From positions 3,286,001 through 3,350,000 of the forward strand of contig OZ240665.1 of assembly GCA_965198565.1 (NCBI GenBank): DNA of 64,000 nucleotides, given 5' to 3'. The notes beneath the pieces were generated by a model. It was given only the letters and a program-made list of their open reading frames with translations. It ran no database searches and was not told the origin of the DNA. How positions within the stretch are numbered: position 1 is the first letter of the stretch; each line of letters starts with the position of its first letter. Shown one piece after another: positions 51,978-59,798 of the stretch. The position numbers were made by a program, and so were the translations under genes. The DNA is from LMUY01 sp965198565. Lineage in GTDB: Bacteria; Pseudomonadota; Alphaproteobacteria; Acetobacterales; Acetobacteraceae.

Positions 51978-53771
51978 ATGAGCGCGATTCTCTCCGATCT
52001 TCCCAGCCCGGCGCCCACCCTGGGCGTCGTTCGCAGCCTGACCGGCCGCCGCTGGACCTGGCGCGGCGGGGCAGAACGCGAGGGGCTGCATATCGCCCAG
52101 CGCGAAGGCGTGTCCGAGGTTGTGGGCCGGCTTTTGGCGGCGCGCGGCGTGGCGGCGGCGGCGGCGCGCGACTTCCTCGAGCCCACCTTGCGCGCCCTGC
52201 TGCCCAACCCCTCCGTGCTGGCCGACATGGACCGCGTGGCCGACCGGCTGGCCCATGCCGCGCAAACCGGCGAGACCGTGGGCGTGTTCGGCGACTACGA
52301 CGTGGACGGCGCCTGCTCGGCCGCCATCATCGCCAGCCTGCTGCGCGGCTTCGGCTGCCCCGTGCTGACCCACGTGCCGGACCGGCAGGCCGAGGGCTAC
52401 GGCCCCAACGCCCCGGCGTTGCTGGCGCTGGCCCGGCGCGGCGCCACGCTGGTGGTCTGCGTCGACTGCGGCACCGCGGCGGCCGAACCGCTCGCCATCT
52501 TGGCCGGGCTCGCCGACGTGGTGGTGCTCGACCATCACACGGTGGAAGGCCCGCCGCCGCCGGTGCTGGGGACGGTGAACCCAAACCGGCTGGACGACAG
52601 CTCCGGGTTGCGCGGGTTGTGCGCAGCGGCGGTGGCGTTCCTGGCCGCGGTCGCGATGGTGCGCAGCCTGCGCCGGGCCGGCTGGTTCGCCCGCCGCCCC
52701 GAGCCCGACCTGCGCGACATGCTGGACCTGGTAGCGCTGGCCACCGTGTGCGACGTGATGCCGCTCGCCGGGGTGAACCGCGCCCTGGTGGCGCAGGGGC
52801 TCAAGGTGATGGCCCGGCGCGCGCGCCCTGGCATCGCCGCGCTGCTGGAGGTGGCGGCGGCGAAGGACGTGCCGACCGCGGCCACGCTCGGCTGGGCGCT
52901 CGGCCCGCGGATCAATGCCGCCGGGCGCATCGACGAGGCCGACCTCGGCCTGCGCCTGCTGCTGACCGACGACCCGGTGGAAGCGCGTGGCCTGGCCGCC
53001 CGGCTGGACGCGATCAACGGGCAGCGCCAAGAGGTGGAGGCTGCCATGCTGGACGCCGCCCATGCCGAGGCGCACGCCCAGGCCGATGCCGGGCGGGCGG
53101 TGCTGCTGGTGCATGGCGCCGGGTGGCATCCCGGGGTGGTGGGCATCGTCGCCGGCCGCATCAAGCAGCGGCAGAACCGGCCCGCACTGGCGGGGGCGCT
53201 GGTGGAGGGCGTGATCAAGGGCTCGGGCCGCTCCGTGACCGGGGTGAACCTCGGGGAAGCGGTGCGCGATGCACGGCGGGACGGTTTGCTGGCCACGGGC
53301 GGCGGGCACGCCATGGCGGCCGGCTTCAGCCTGCCGTTGGGTCGCTTGGCGCTGTTCCACGCCTTCCTGGAGGACCGGCTGGCCCATGCCGCCGCCCTGC
53401 CGCGCTGCCCCGACCTGGCCATCGAGGCCACGGTGGCGGTCGCGGGCGCCACGGTGGACCTGGCCGGCGAAATCAGCCGCCTGGCCCCGTTTGGCGCCGG
53501 CAACGAGGAGCCCAACCTGGCCATCCCGCGCGCCCGGGTGGTCCGCAGCGATTGGATCGGCCGTGATGGCACCAGCTTGCGGCTGTTCGTGGAAGGCGAG
53601 GGCGGTGGGGCGCGGCTGAAGGCGATGGCGTTCCGCGCCGCGGACACCGCGTTGGGCCGTGCGCTGGCCACGCCGGGCGCGCCGCTGCACCTCGCCGGGC
53701 AACTCCGCGCCGAGGAGTGGAACGGCACCATCACTGCGTGTTTTGTCGTGACGGACGCAGCCGCCGCCTAA
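51978..53771 (+). CDS. recJ: Single-stranded-DNA-specific exonuclease RecJ
   Basis: A 597-residue 5'-3' exonuclease used in recombination and mismatch repair. The DHH phosphoesterase motifs are visible as FGDYDVDGACSA, VVCVDCG and VLDHHTV; the DHHA1 part has VVGIVAGRIK, GSGRSV and GGGHAMAAGFSL, and an OB-fold follows. The ATG at 51978 fits the family's usual start; longer in-frame starts run into the divergent promoter region. The 231 bases between recJ and the CrtN-like gene contain no other gene. Confidence 0.92.
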   Translation: MSAILSDLPSPAPTLGVVRSLTGRRWTWRGGAEREGLHIAQREGVSEVVGRLLAARGVAAAAARDFLEPTLRALLPNPSVLADMDRVADRLAHAAQTGETVGVFGDYDVDGACSAAIIASLLRGFGCPVLTHVPDRQAEGYGPNAPALLALARRGATLVVCVDCGTAAAEPLAILAGLADVVVLDHHTVEGPPPPVLGTVNPNRLDDSSGLRGLCAAAVAFLAAVAMVRSLRRAGWFARRPEPDLRDMLDLVALATVCDVMPLAGVNRALVAQGLKVMARRARPGIAALLEVAAAKDVPTAATLGWALGPRINAAGRIDEADLGLRLLLTDDPVEARGLAARLDAINGQRQEVEAAMLDAAHAEAHAQADAGRAVLLVHGAGWHPGVVGIVAGRIKQRQNRPALAGALVEGVIKGSGRSVTGVNLGEAVRDARRDGLLATGGGHAMAAGFSLPLGRLALFHAFLEDRLAHAAALPRCPDLAIEATVAVAGATVDLAGEISRLAPFGAGNEEPNLAIPRARVVRSDWIGRDGTSLRLFVEGEGGGARLKAMAFRAADTALGRALATPGAPLHLAGQLRAEEWNGTITACFVVTDAAAA

Positions 53772-53869
53772 CCAATTGGCGCGCGAACGTGATGCCACCC
53801 GGCGGAACACCATACGATGTCCGGCGGTTAAGGCGCCAACCACTCCGCCGTAACCACGAGGGCGTTCAA

Positions 53870-54511
53870 TTGGACCCAATTCATCCCGTCTTGACCCGGC
53901 GCGCCGTGCTCGAGACCGGCTCTGCCGTCGCGGCGGCAGCGGCGATCACCTCGCCTGCCACCGCGCTGGCGCAGCCGCAAGCGCAAACCGCCGCGCAAGC
54001 GACAGTGCCGGTGACCCTGCACATCAACGGCGCCGACCACGCGCTCAATCTCGACCCGCGCACCACGCTGCTGGACACGTTGCGCGAGCACCTGGCGCTG
54101 ACAGGCTCCAAGAAGGGCTGCGACCATGGCCAGTGCGGCGCCTGCACGGTGTTGCTGAACGGGCGCCGGATAAACTCCTGCCTCTCGCTCGCGGTGATGC
54201 ATGACGGCGACGAGATCACCACCATCGAGGGGCTGGGCCATGTCGGCGGCATGCACCCGATGCAGGCGGCGTTCGTGCATCATGACGGCTACCAATGCGG
54301 CTACTGCACGCCGGGTCAGATCTGCTCGGCGGTCGGCATGCTGGCCGAAGCCAAGGCGGGTGCGCCCAGCGTGGTCACGGTCGACCTGGCAAGCCATCCT
54401 GAACTCACCGACGTCGAAATCCGCGAGCGCATGAGCGGCAACATCTGCCGTTGCGCCGCCTATACCAACATCCTCGCCGCAATCCGCGACGTGGCGGGAG
54501 CCGTGACATGA
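53870..54511 (+). CDS. paoA: Periplasmic aldehyde oxidoreductase, [2Fe-2S] subunit
   Basis: A 213-residue iron-sulfur subunit of the xanthine oxidase family. A twin-arginine signal (TRRAVLETG then an Ala-rich stretch to ALAQ) routes the folded complex to the periplasm. Cluster cysteines are in KGCDHGQCGACTVLLNG with the fourth at SCLSL, and in QCGYCTPGQ plus GNICRCAAY. I choose the TTG at 53870 with gagg upstream, because no ATG precedes the signal peptide. Coupled to the FAD subunit by ATGA. The complex would oxidise aldehydes to acids. Confidence 0.87.
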   Translation: MDPIHPVLTRRAVLETGSAVAAAAAITSPATALAQPQAQTAAQATVPVTLHINGADHALNLDPRTTLLDTLREHLALTGSKKGCDHGQCGACTVLLNGRRINSCLSLAVMHDGDEITTIEGLGHVGGMHPMQAAFVHHDGYQCGYCTPGQICSAVGMLAEAKAGAPSVVTVDLASHPELTDVEIRERMSGNICRCAAYTNILAAIRDVAGAVT

Positions 54512-55491
54512 GGGCGTTCACCTACGAGCGCGCCACCTCGCCGGAGGGCGCCGCCAAGGCCGTACTGGTCACACCGGGCGCCACCTTCATCAGCGGCGGG
54601 ACCAACCTGCTCGACCTGATGAAGCTGCAGGTCGTGACCCCCATGCACGTGATCGACGTGACGCGGCTGCCGATGAAGGATGTAACGGCCACGCCGGACG
54701 GGGGCGTGCGCATCGGCGCGCTGGTGCCGAACAGCGATCTGGCGGCGCACCCGATCATCCGCACGCACTATGCCGTGCTGAGCCGGGCGTTGCTGGCGGG
54801 TGCGACAGGGCAGTTGCGCAACAAGGCGACGACGGCGGGAAATCTGCTGCAGCGCACCCGCTGCTACTACTTCTATGACGTGACCAAGCCCTGCAACAAG
54901 CGCGAGCCAGGTTCGGGCTGTTCCGCGATGGGCGGGTTCAACCGCATCCACGCCGTGCTCGGTGCCAGCGACCAGTGCATCGCCACCCACCCGTCGGACA
55001 TGGCGGTCGCGATGATGGCGCTTGGCGCGTCGGTCGGGACGGTCAACGGAGCGGGCGAGAAGCGTACCATTCCGTTGACCGAGTTCTACCGGCTGCCGGG
55101 CAATACGCCTGACGTGGAGACCAATCTGCGGCCCGGCGAGCTGATCACTGCCGTGGTGCTGCCGCCGCCGCCGCCGGGTGTGCAGATCTATCGCAAGGTG
55201 CGGGACCGCGCGTCCTACGCCTTCGCGCTTGTCTCCGTGGCGGCCGTGGTGGACACGGCCAATGGGCGAGTGCGGTCGGCGCGGCTGGCCTTTGGCGGGC
55301 TGGCGCACAAGCCGTGGCGGGTGACCGACGCGGAGGCCAAGCTCGCGGGTGCGGACGTTGGCAACGCGGCGTTCGATGCGGCGGCGGACAGCGCATTCGC
55401 CGGCGCCCGCGGCTATGGCAGCAACGATTTCAAGGTCCCGCTTGCCCACCGCACTCTGCGTGCCGTGCTGGCCGAAGCGACGCGGACCTAA
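54508..55491 (+). CDS. paoB: Periplasmic aldehyde oxidoreductase, FAD subunit
   Basis: A 327-residue FAD-binding subunit. FISGGTNLLDLMK and ATTAGNLLQRT are the flavin-binding stretches. Between them and the CO-dehydrogenase-type C-terminal domain is a PaoB-like insert with three or four cysteines (RCYYFYDVTKPCNKREPGSGC) that holds a [4Fe-4S] cluster in the E. coli enzyme. It has no signal of its own and would be carried out with PaoA. Coupled to both neighbours: overlaps paoA, ten bases before paoC. Confidence 0.87.
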   Translation: MRAFTYERATSPEGAAKAVLVTPGATFISGGTNLLDLMKLQVVTPMHVIDVTRLPMKDVTATPDGGVRIGALVPNSDLAAHPIIRTHYAVLSRALLAGATGQLRNKATTAGNLLQRTRCYYFYDVTKPCNKREPGSGCSAMGGFNRIHAVLGASDQCIATHPSDMAVAMMALGASVGTVNGAGEKRTIPLTEFYRLPGNTPDVETNLRPGELITAVVLPPPPPGVQIYRKVRDRASYAFALVSVAAVVDTANGRVRSARLAFGGLAHKPWRVTDAEAKLAGADVGNAAFDAAADSAFAGARGYGSNDFKVPLAHRTLRAVLAEATRT

Positions 55492-55501
55492 GGAGCGTCC
55501 T

Positions 55502-57715
55502 ATGTTCGAGATGAATGCACCGATCGGCACCACCGTGCTGGATACGGACAAGACCGGCATCGTCGGCCAGCCGATGGATCGCGTGGACGGCCCGCTGAAG
55601 GTGACGGGTTCGGCCAAATACTCCTACGAAGTGCCGGACGTGAGCAACGCGCTGTATGGCTTCGTCGCCACGGCGTCGATTGCCAAGGGGCGCATCACCA
55701 CGCTCGACACGCGGGAGGCCGAGCGCCTGCCAGGCGTGGTGAAGGTGATCACCTGGCGCGACTCGCCGCCGCAGGGGAGCGGGGACCATCGCCAGGCTTG
55801 CCCGGTGCTGACCAGCCCCGAGATTGCGCATTATGGCCAGCCTATCGCCCTGGTGATCGCCGAAACCTTCGAGCAGGCGCGCGCCGGGGCCTATCGGTTG
55901 CATGTCGAATACCATGAGGAGGCGGCAAAGCACGCGCTGACCTCCAACATCGCCGCCGCGCATAAGCCGGCGACGACGCAGAGCCCGGCCGACACCAGCA
56001 ACGGCAACTTCGACGCCGCATTTGCCGCCGCTCCGGTGCAGCTCGACGTGACGTATAGCACGCCGCTTCAGAGCCACGTGATGATGGAGCCGCATGCGAG
56101 CATCGCGGCGTGGGACGGCGACAAGCTGACGTTATTCACGGCCAATCAGCGGCTGAGCCAGAACCAGCAGGTCACGGCAAAGACGCTCAAGCTCAAGCCG
56201 GAGAACGTCCGTCTGGTCAGCCGCTACATCGGTGGCGGGTTTGGCTCCAAGCTGTGGGTGAATGCGGATGCCACGCTGGCCGCCCTGGGCGCCCGTGCGG
56301 TGAACCGGCCAGTGAAGGTGGCGCTCACGCGGCAGCAAGTGTTCCACGTCACCACGCACCGGTCGGACACGATCCAGCGGCTGCGCATCGGCACGGACGC
56401 GCAAGGGCATATCCAGGCTATCGGGCACGACGTGCTCTCGGGCAACCTGCCGAGCGAGGCGGACTACGAGGGCGCGGCGAACCAGACCCGCACCTTGTAT
56501 GCCGGCACCAACCGCGAGACCCGGCATCGGCTGGTGCCGCTGGCGATCCCGGTCGCCTCGGCCATGCGGGCGCCGGGTGAGGCCGTGGGCTTGCTGGCGC
56601 TGGAATGCGCGATGGACGAACTCGCGGAGAAGCTGCAGATCGACCCGATCGAGCTGCGCATCCGCAACGAGCCGACGGAAGACCCGACCGACAACATTCC
56701 GTATTCGAGCCGCAGCCTGATCGAGTGCATGAAGCTGGGGGCGGAGAAGTTCGGCTGGGCGAAGCGCAATGCGAAACCGGCGCAAGTGCGGGATGGCCGT
56801 TGGCTGGTGGGTATCGGCATGGCGGCGGCTACGCGGAACAATCCGCTGCAGCTCTCCAAGGCCACCATCCGGGTCGATTCCAATGGCTATGCCACGGCGC
56901 GGATGGCGATGACCGATATCGGTACCGGCACCTACACGATCATGACGCAGATTGCCGCCGAGATGCTCGGCATGCCGATGGACCGGGTTCATGTCGAGAT
57001 GGGTGATACCAACTATCCGCAGGCGTCCGGGTCGGGCGGATCGTTCGGCGCCAACAGCGCGGGGTCGGCGCTCTACGACGCCTGCCTGAACCTGCGCCAG
57101 AAGCTCGCGCAGGTGGCCGGCATCGACCCGGCGCAGGCGCAGTTCAGTAATGGCCAGGTGTCGGGCGGCGGCAAGTCGGCGGGGTTGGTTAGCCTGGTCG
57201 GCGCTAACGGCATGGAGGCGGAGGGCGGCATCAAGCCTGGCGATATGACGAAGAAGTATTCGCAGCAGGCTTATGGCGCGCACTTTGCCGAGGTGGCCGT
57301 GGATATCGACACGGGCGAGCCGCGGCTGCGTCGCATGCTCGGCGTGTTCGCGGCCGGGCGCATCCTCAACGCCAAGACGGCGCGGTCGCAGGCGATGGGC
57401 GGCATGATCTTCGGCGTCGGCGCGGCGCTGGAGGAAGACCTCGTGCTGGACGATCGGTTCGGCTACTTCGTCAACCACGACATGGCGGAGTATCATGTTC
57501 CGGTGCATGCCGACGTGCCAGAGGTGGACGCGATGTTCATCACCGAGATCGACGACAAGACCAATCCGCTGAAGAGCAAGGGCGTCGGCGAGTTGGGAAT
57601 TTGTGGCGCGGGTGCGGCCGTGGCGAACGCGATCTACAATGCGACGGGGGTGCGGATCCGCGATTACCCGCTGACGCTCGACAAGATCATCGCGAAGCTG
57701 CCGCAGACCGCCTGA
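55502..57715 (+). CDS. paoC: Periplasmic aldehyde oxidoreductase, molybdenum subunit
   Basis: A 737-residue catalytic subunit binding molybdenum cofactor. FIGGGFGSK-like RYIGGGFGSKLW, APGEAVGLLALE, ASGSGGSFGANSAG and the catalytic glutamate E697 in KGVGELGICGAG are intact. Length and order of genes match PaoABC/YagTSR. The ATG has an aaggag ribosome-binding site. The PaoD-type insertase that loads the cofactor is not seen next to it. Confidence 0.9.
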   Translation: MFEMNAPIGTTVLDTDKTGIVGQPMDRVDGPLKVTGSAKYSYEVPDVSNALYGFVATASIAKGRITTLDTREAERLPGVVKVITWRDSPPQGSGDHRQACPVLTSPEIAHYGQPIALVIAETFEQARAGAYRLHVEYHEEAAKHALTSNIAAAHKPATTQSPADTSNGNFDAAFAAAPVQLDVTYSTPLQSHVMMEPHASIAAWDGDKLTLFTANQRLSQNQQVTAKTLKLKPENVRLVSRYIGGGFGSKLWVNADATLAALGARAVNRPVKVALTRQQVFHVTTHRSDTIQRLRIGTDAQGHIQAIGHDVLSGNLPSEADYEGAANQTRTLYAGTNRETRHRLVPLAIPVASAMRAPGEAVGLLALECAMDELAEKLQIDPIELRIRNEPTEDPTDNIPYSSRSLIECMKLGAEKFGWAKRNAKPAQVRDGRWLVGIGMAAATRNNPLQLSKATIRVDSNGYATARMAMTDIGTGTYTIMTQIAAEMLGMPMDRVHVEMGDTNYPQASGSGGSFGANSAGSALYDACLNLRQKLAQVAGIDPAQAQFSNGQVSGGGKSAGLVSLVGANGMEAEGGIKPGDMTKKYSQQAYGAHFAEVAVDIDTGEPRLRRMLGVFAAGRILNAKTARSQAMGGMIFGVGAALEEDLVLDDRFGYFVNHDMAEYHVPVHADVPEVDAMFITEIDDKTNPLKSKGVGELGICGAGAAVANAIYNATGVRIRDYPLTLDKIIAKLPQTA

Positions 57716-57795
57716 TTGCCTTCTTCTCCCTCTCCCTATGGCCGAACTGCGTAGAGGCGGGACCCTAAAGGGCTTGGTAACCAATATGCGGCAGA

Positions 57796-59046
57796 GTGGG
57801 CGCAGCTGTTGGGGTGATCGAGTTGCCGGATGGGGATTGGCGGGGCGGCGCCCAAAGTGGCCTGCCGTTGGTGTATGGAACGGCGCGGCTGGCCGGCATG
57901 CTCTACGCCGGCGCCAGCTTTGGGGACGTGCTGGACATGCTCGGCCCGGAGCCGCCGGAGCCGGTGGCGCGCGCCGGCTGGCTGATGGACCGGTCCTGGC
58001 TTTACGCGCTCAACTTCTCGCCGTACCAATCGGCGCAGCTCCAGGCGGCGGCATTGGCGTTGAGCGGCAGTTTCCGGGTGCACGGCCCGGAGCACAGTCT
58101 ACGGCTGCTGGCGCTGTGTGCCCCTGGGGACCTGATGGTGAACGCCCCGCTGGATTTCATTGCCCCGGCCGCCGGAGCGTCGATCAGCCTGGCTTACTTG
58201 CGTGAGGGCGTGTTGCCGCCCGAGCTGCCGGCGCACGACATCGCCATCGTGGCCGCCAGCGAGAGCGCGCCGGATGCGCTGCGGGCGCTTGAACCCGTGT
58301 TCAATGCCTGGGCAGGACCCATCCTGAACGACCCGGCATTGATCCTGCCAATGTCACGCGATTGGCTGTTCCGCACGCTCTGCGACCTTCCCGGCGTGAT
58401 TGCCGCGCCGACCTGGGTCGCGTCGCGGGCTGATTTGCAGCGCGGCATTCCTGGCTCGTATCCGGTGCTGCTGCGGCCGCAGGGGTCGCATGCCGGCCAC
58501 GGGCTGATCAAGGCGGACAGCGCGGCGGACTTGCCGCGGTTTCTCGCGGAAACGGAAGGAGAGATGTTCTATGTCTCCCGGTTCGTCGATTATCGCGGGG
58601 CCGACGGGTGGTTTTCGAAGTATCGCATCGCCTTTGTCGATGGTGCGCCGTTCCTCTGCCACATGGCGGCATCCGAGCACTGGATGGTGCACTATCTGAA
58701 CGCGGGCATGGACGCGGACGAGGCCAAGCGCGTGGCTGAGCAGAGCGCGATGGAGACGTTCGAGGCCGGGTTTGCGGTGCGCCACCAGGTCGGGCTTGCC
58801 GCTGTGGCGGCAGCGATCGGGCTGGATTACTTTTCGATCGACTGCGCCGAGGCGCCGGATGGGCGGCTGCTAGTGTTCGAGGCCGATGTGGCTGCAATCA
58901 TTCACTCGATGGATCCGCCGGATTTGTATCCCTACAAGCAGGCGGCGATGCAGCGCTGCTACGACGCGTTCGGCGCCATGCTGCGGCGCCAGGCGGCTCT
59001 GGCGCATGGCCCGTCTCCCTCGCCCTCTGGGAGAGGGCAGGGGTGA
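57796..59046 (+). CDS. ATP-grasp (RimK-like) protein, full length
   Basis: A 416-residue paralog of the left-edge gene. The first 180 residues are a separate module with no motif I know (opening with LVYGTARLAGMLYAG); the rest is ATP-grasp: YPVLLRPQGSHAGHG, FVDYRGADGWFSKYR, CHMAASEHWMVHY and PDGRLLVFEADVA. The metal-binding position that is Asn in the left-edge copy is Asp here (FEAD against FEAN). The start is a GTG at 57796 or 57814, neither with a clear ribosome-binding site. The last dozen residues (GPSPSPSGRGQG) come from a REP-like repeat. Function unknown. Confidence 0.75.
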   Translation: MGAAVGVIELPDGDWRGGAQSGLPLVYGTARLAGMLYAGASFGDVLDMLGPEPPEPVARAGWLMDRSWLYALNFSPYQSAQLQAAALALSGSFRVHGPEHSLRLLALCAPGDLMVNAPLDFIAPAAGASISLAYLREGVLPPELPAHDIAIVAASESAPDALRALEPVFNAWAGPILNDPALILPMSRDWLFRTLCDLPGVIAAPTWVASRADLQRGIPGSYPVLLRPQGSHAGHGLIKADSAADLPRFLAETEGEMFYVSRFVDYRGADGWFSKYRIAFVDGAPFLCHMAASEHWMVHYLNAGMDADEAKRVAEQSAMETFEAGFAVRHQVGLAAVAAAIGLDYFSIDCAEAPDGRLLVFEADVAAIIHSMDPPDLYPYKQAAMQRCYDAFGAMLRRQAALAHGPSPSPSGRGQG

Positions 59047-59113
59047 GGGGGCCACGCACCATCGCCCGGCATCGACCCCTCATCCCGACCCTCTCCCATA
59101 GGGAGAGGGAGAG
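59011..59113. repeat. Facing pair of REP-like palindromes spanning two gene ends
   Basis: Forward copy at 59011-59050, inside the end of the ATP-grasp gene, and inverted copy at 59077-59113, inside the end of the metallophosphoesterase gene. Each encodes the C-terminal tail of its gene and only 33 bases separate the two stop codons. Confidence 0.87.
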
Positions 59114-59610
59114 CATTGACGTCGCCGGGCGGTGATCTCGGGTAGCGTGACGGGCCGAAACTCCCAGCGGTCCACGCCGACATCCGCCTGATGCGGCAAG
59201 GGTGGCAGGCGGCCGTGGCTGTGGCCGTGCAAGTTCCAAGCGCCGCGCCCCATGTCCCGCCACGTGCGAAAGGCATAGTGGCACAGGACGAGCCTTGTGC
59301 CGTCGAGGACGATCTCGGCGTAATCGGCCACGCTGGCCCAGCCGGACAGCGCGGCGGTGGACGCCGGGTCGTTGTTGCCGAGCAGGAGATGTTTGCGGCC
59401 GGGGAGCGCGTCGAGCAAACCGGCCGCGTCGGTGCGGCGGCCGAGGGCGAAATCGCCCAGATGCCACACCTCGTCCTCGGGCCGCACGCGCTCCTGCCAG
59501 GCGGCAACCATGGCGGCGTTCATGTCCGCCACCGACGCAAAAGGGCGGCGGTAGAGGCCCAGCGCGCCACCATGGCCGAAATGCGTGTCGGCGGTGAAAT
59601 AGGTGGCCAG
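59080..59610 (-). CDS. Metallophosphoesterase without a standard start codon
   Basis: The reading frame encodes a calcineurin-like phosphoesterase: TADTHFGH (first metal motif), HLGDFALG, LLGNND, LCHYAF and GHSHGRLP, complete for metal binding. The first ATG in frame (59532) would remove the DxH motif, so the true start must be upstream. The frame opens just after an in-frame TAG, and the only codon at the expected position (LATYFTADTH) is CTG at 59610. Either CTG is used, aided by coupling to the small gene ending 20 bases before, or the start is lost. The last ten residues (SPSPYGRGSG) are encoded by a repeat. The substrate is unknown. Confidence 0.72.
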   Translation of the reverse strand: MATYFTADTHFGHGGALGLYRRPFASVADMNAAMVAAWQERVRPEDEVWHLGDFALGRRTDAAGLLDALPGRKHLLLGNNDPASTAALSGWASVADYAEIVLDGTRLVLCHYAFRTWRDMGRGAWNLHGHSHGRLPPLPHQADVGVDRWEFRPVTLPEITARRRQCSPSPYGRGSG

Positions 59611-59630
59611 GGTGCGCTACTGTGGCGGCG

Positions 59631-59798
59631 CTACTGCGGCGGGCTCTGGCCAGATGCCGCGTCGTTCCACCCGCGCAGCCAGTCCTCGCGATCCTCGCTG
59701 TCCGGCGGGTACGGGCAATTGTCGCGCGGCCAGCCCTGAGTGAACGAGTCGACTCCTTCCTGGTACACGCTCGGGCGCGGGGCGGTCTCGTCGCTCAT
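59631..59798 (-). CDS. Small Rmf/CrpP-like protein (ribosome modulation factor family)
   Basis: A 55-residue protein: MSDETAPRPSVYQEG then SFTQGWPRDNCPYPP and EDWLRGWNDAA. An N-terminal EGxxxxxxGxPR-NPYPP and a C-terminal (D/E)WLRGW are the pattern of the Rmf/CrpP fold, small basic or amphipathic proteins of alphaproteobacteria; Rmf in enteric bacteria dimerises ribosomes in stationary phase. A direct role on ribosomes is inference. Its ATG overlaps the stop of the ClC gene (ATGA), which strongly supports that it is a real gene despite its size. Confidence 0.75.
   Translation of the reverse strand: MSDETAPRPSVYQEGVDSFTQGWPRDNCPYPPDSEDREDWLRGWNDAASGQSPPQ

Noticed and set aside
51747..53879. 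Minus-strand frame extending the CrtN-like gene upstream across recJ
   Set aside because: No domain in the extension, antisense to a well-supported gene, and the FAD-binding motif marks the start near 51746.
799..59113. CRISPR array interpretation of the repeated palindromes
   Set aside because: Copies are single or paired and scattered over 58 kb, with no regular spacers and no cas genes.
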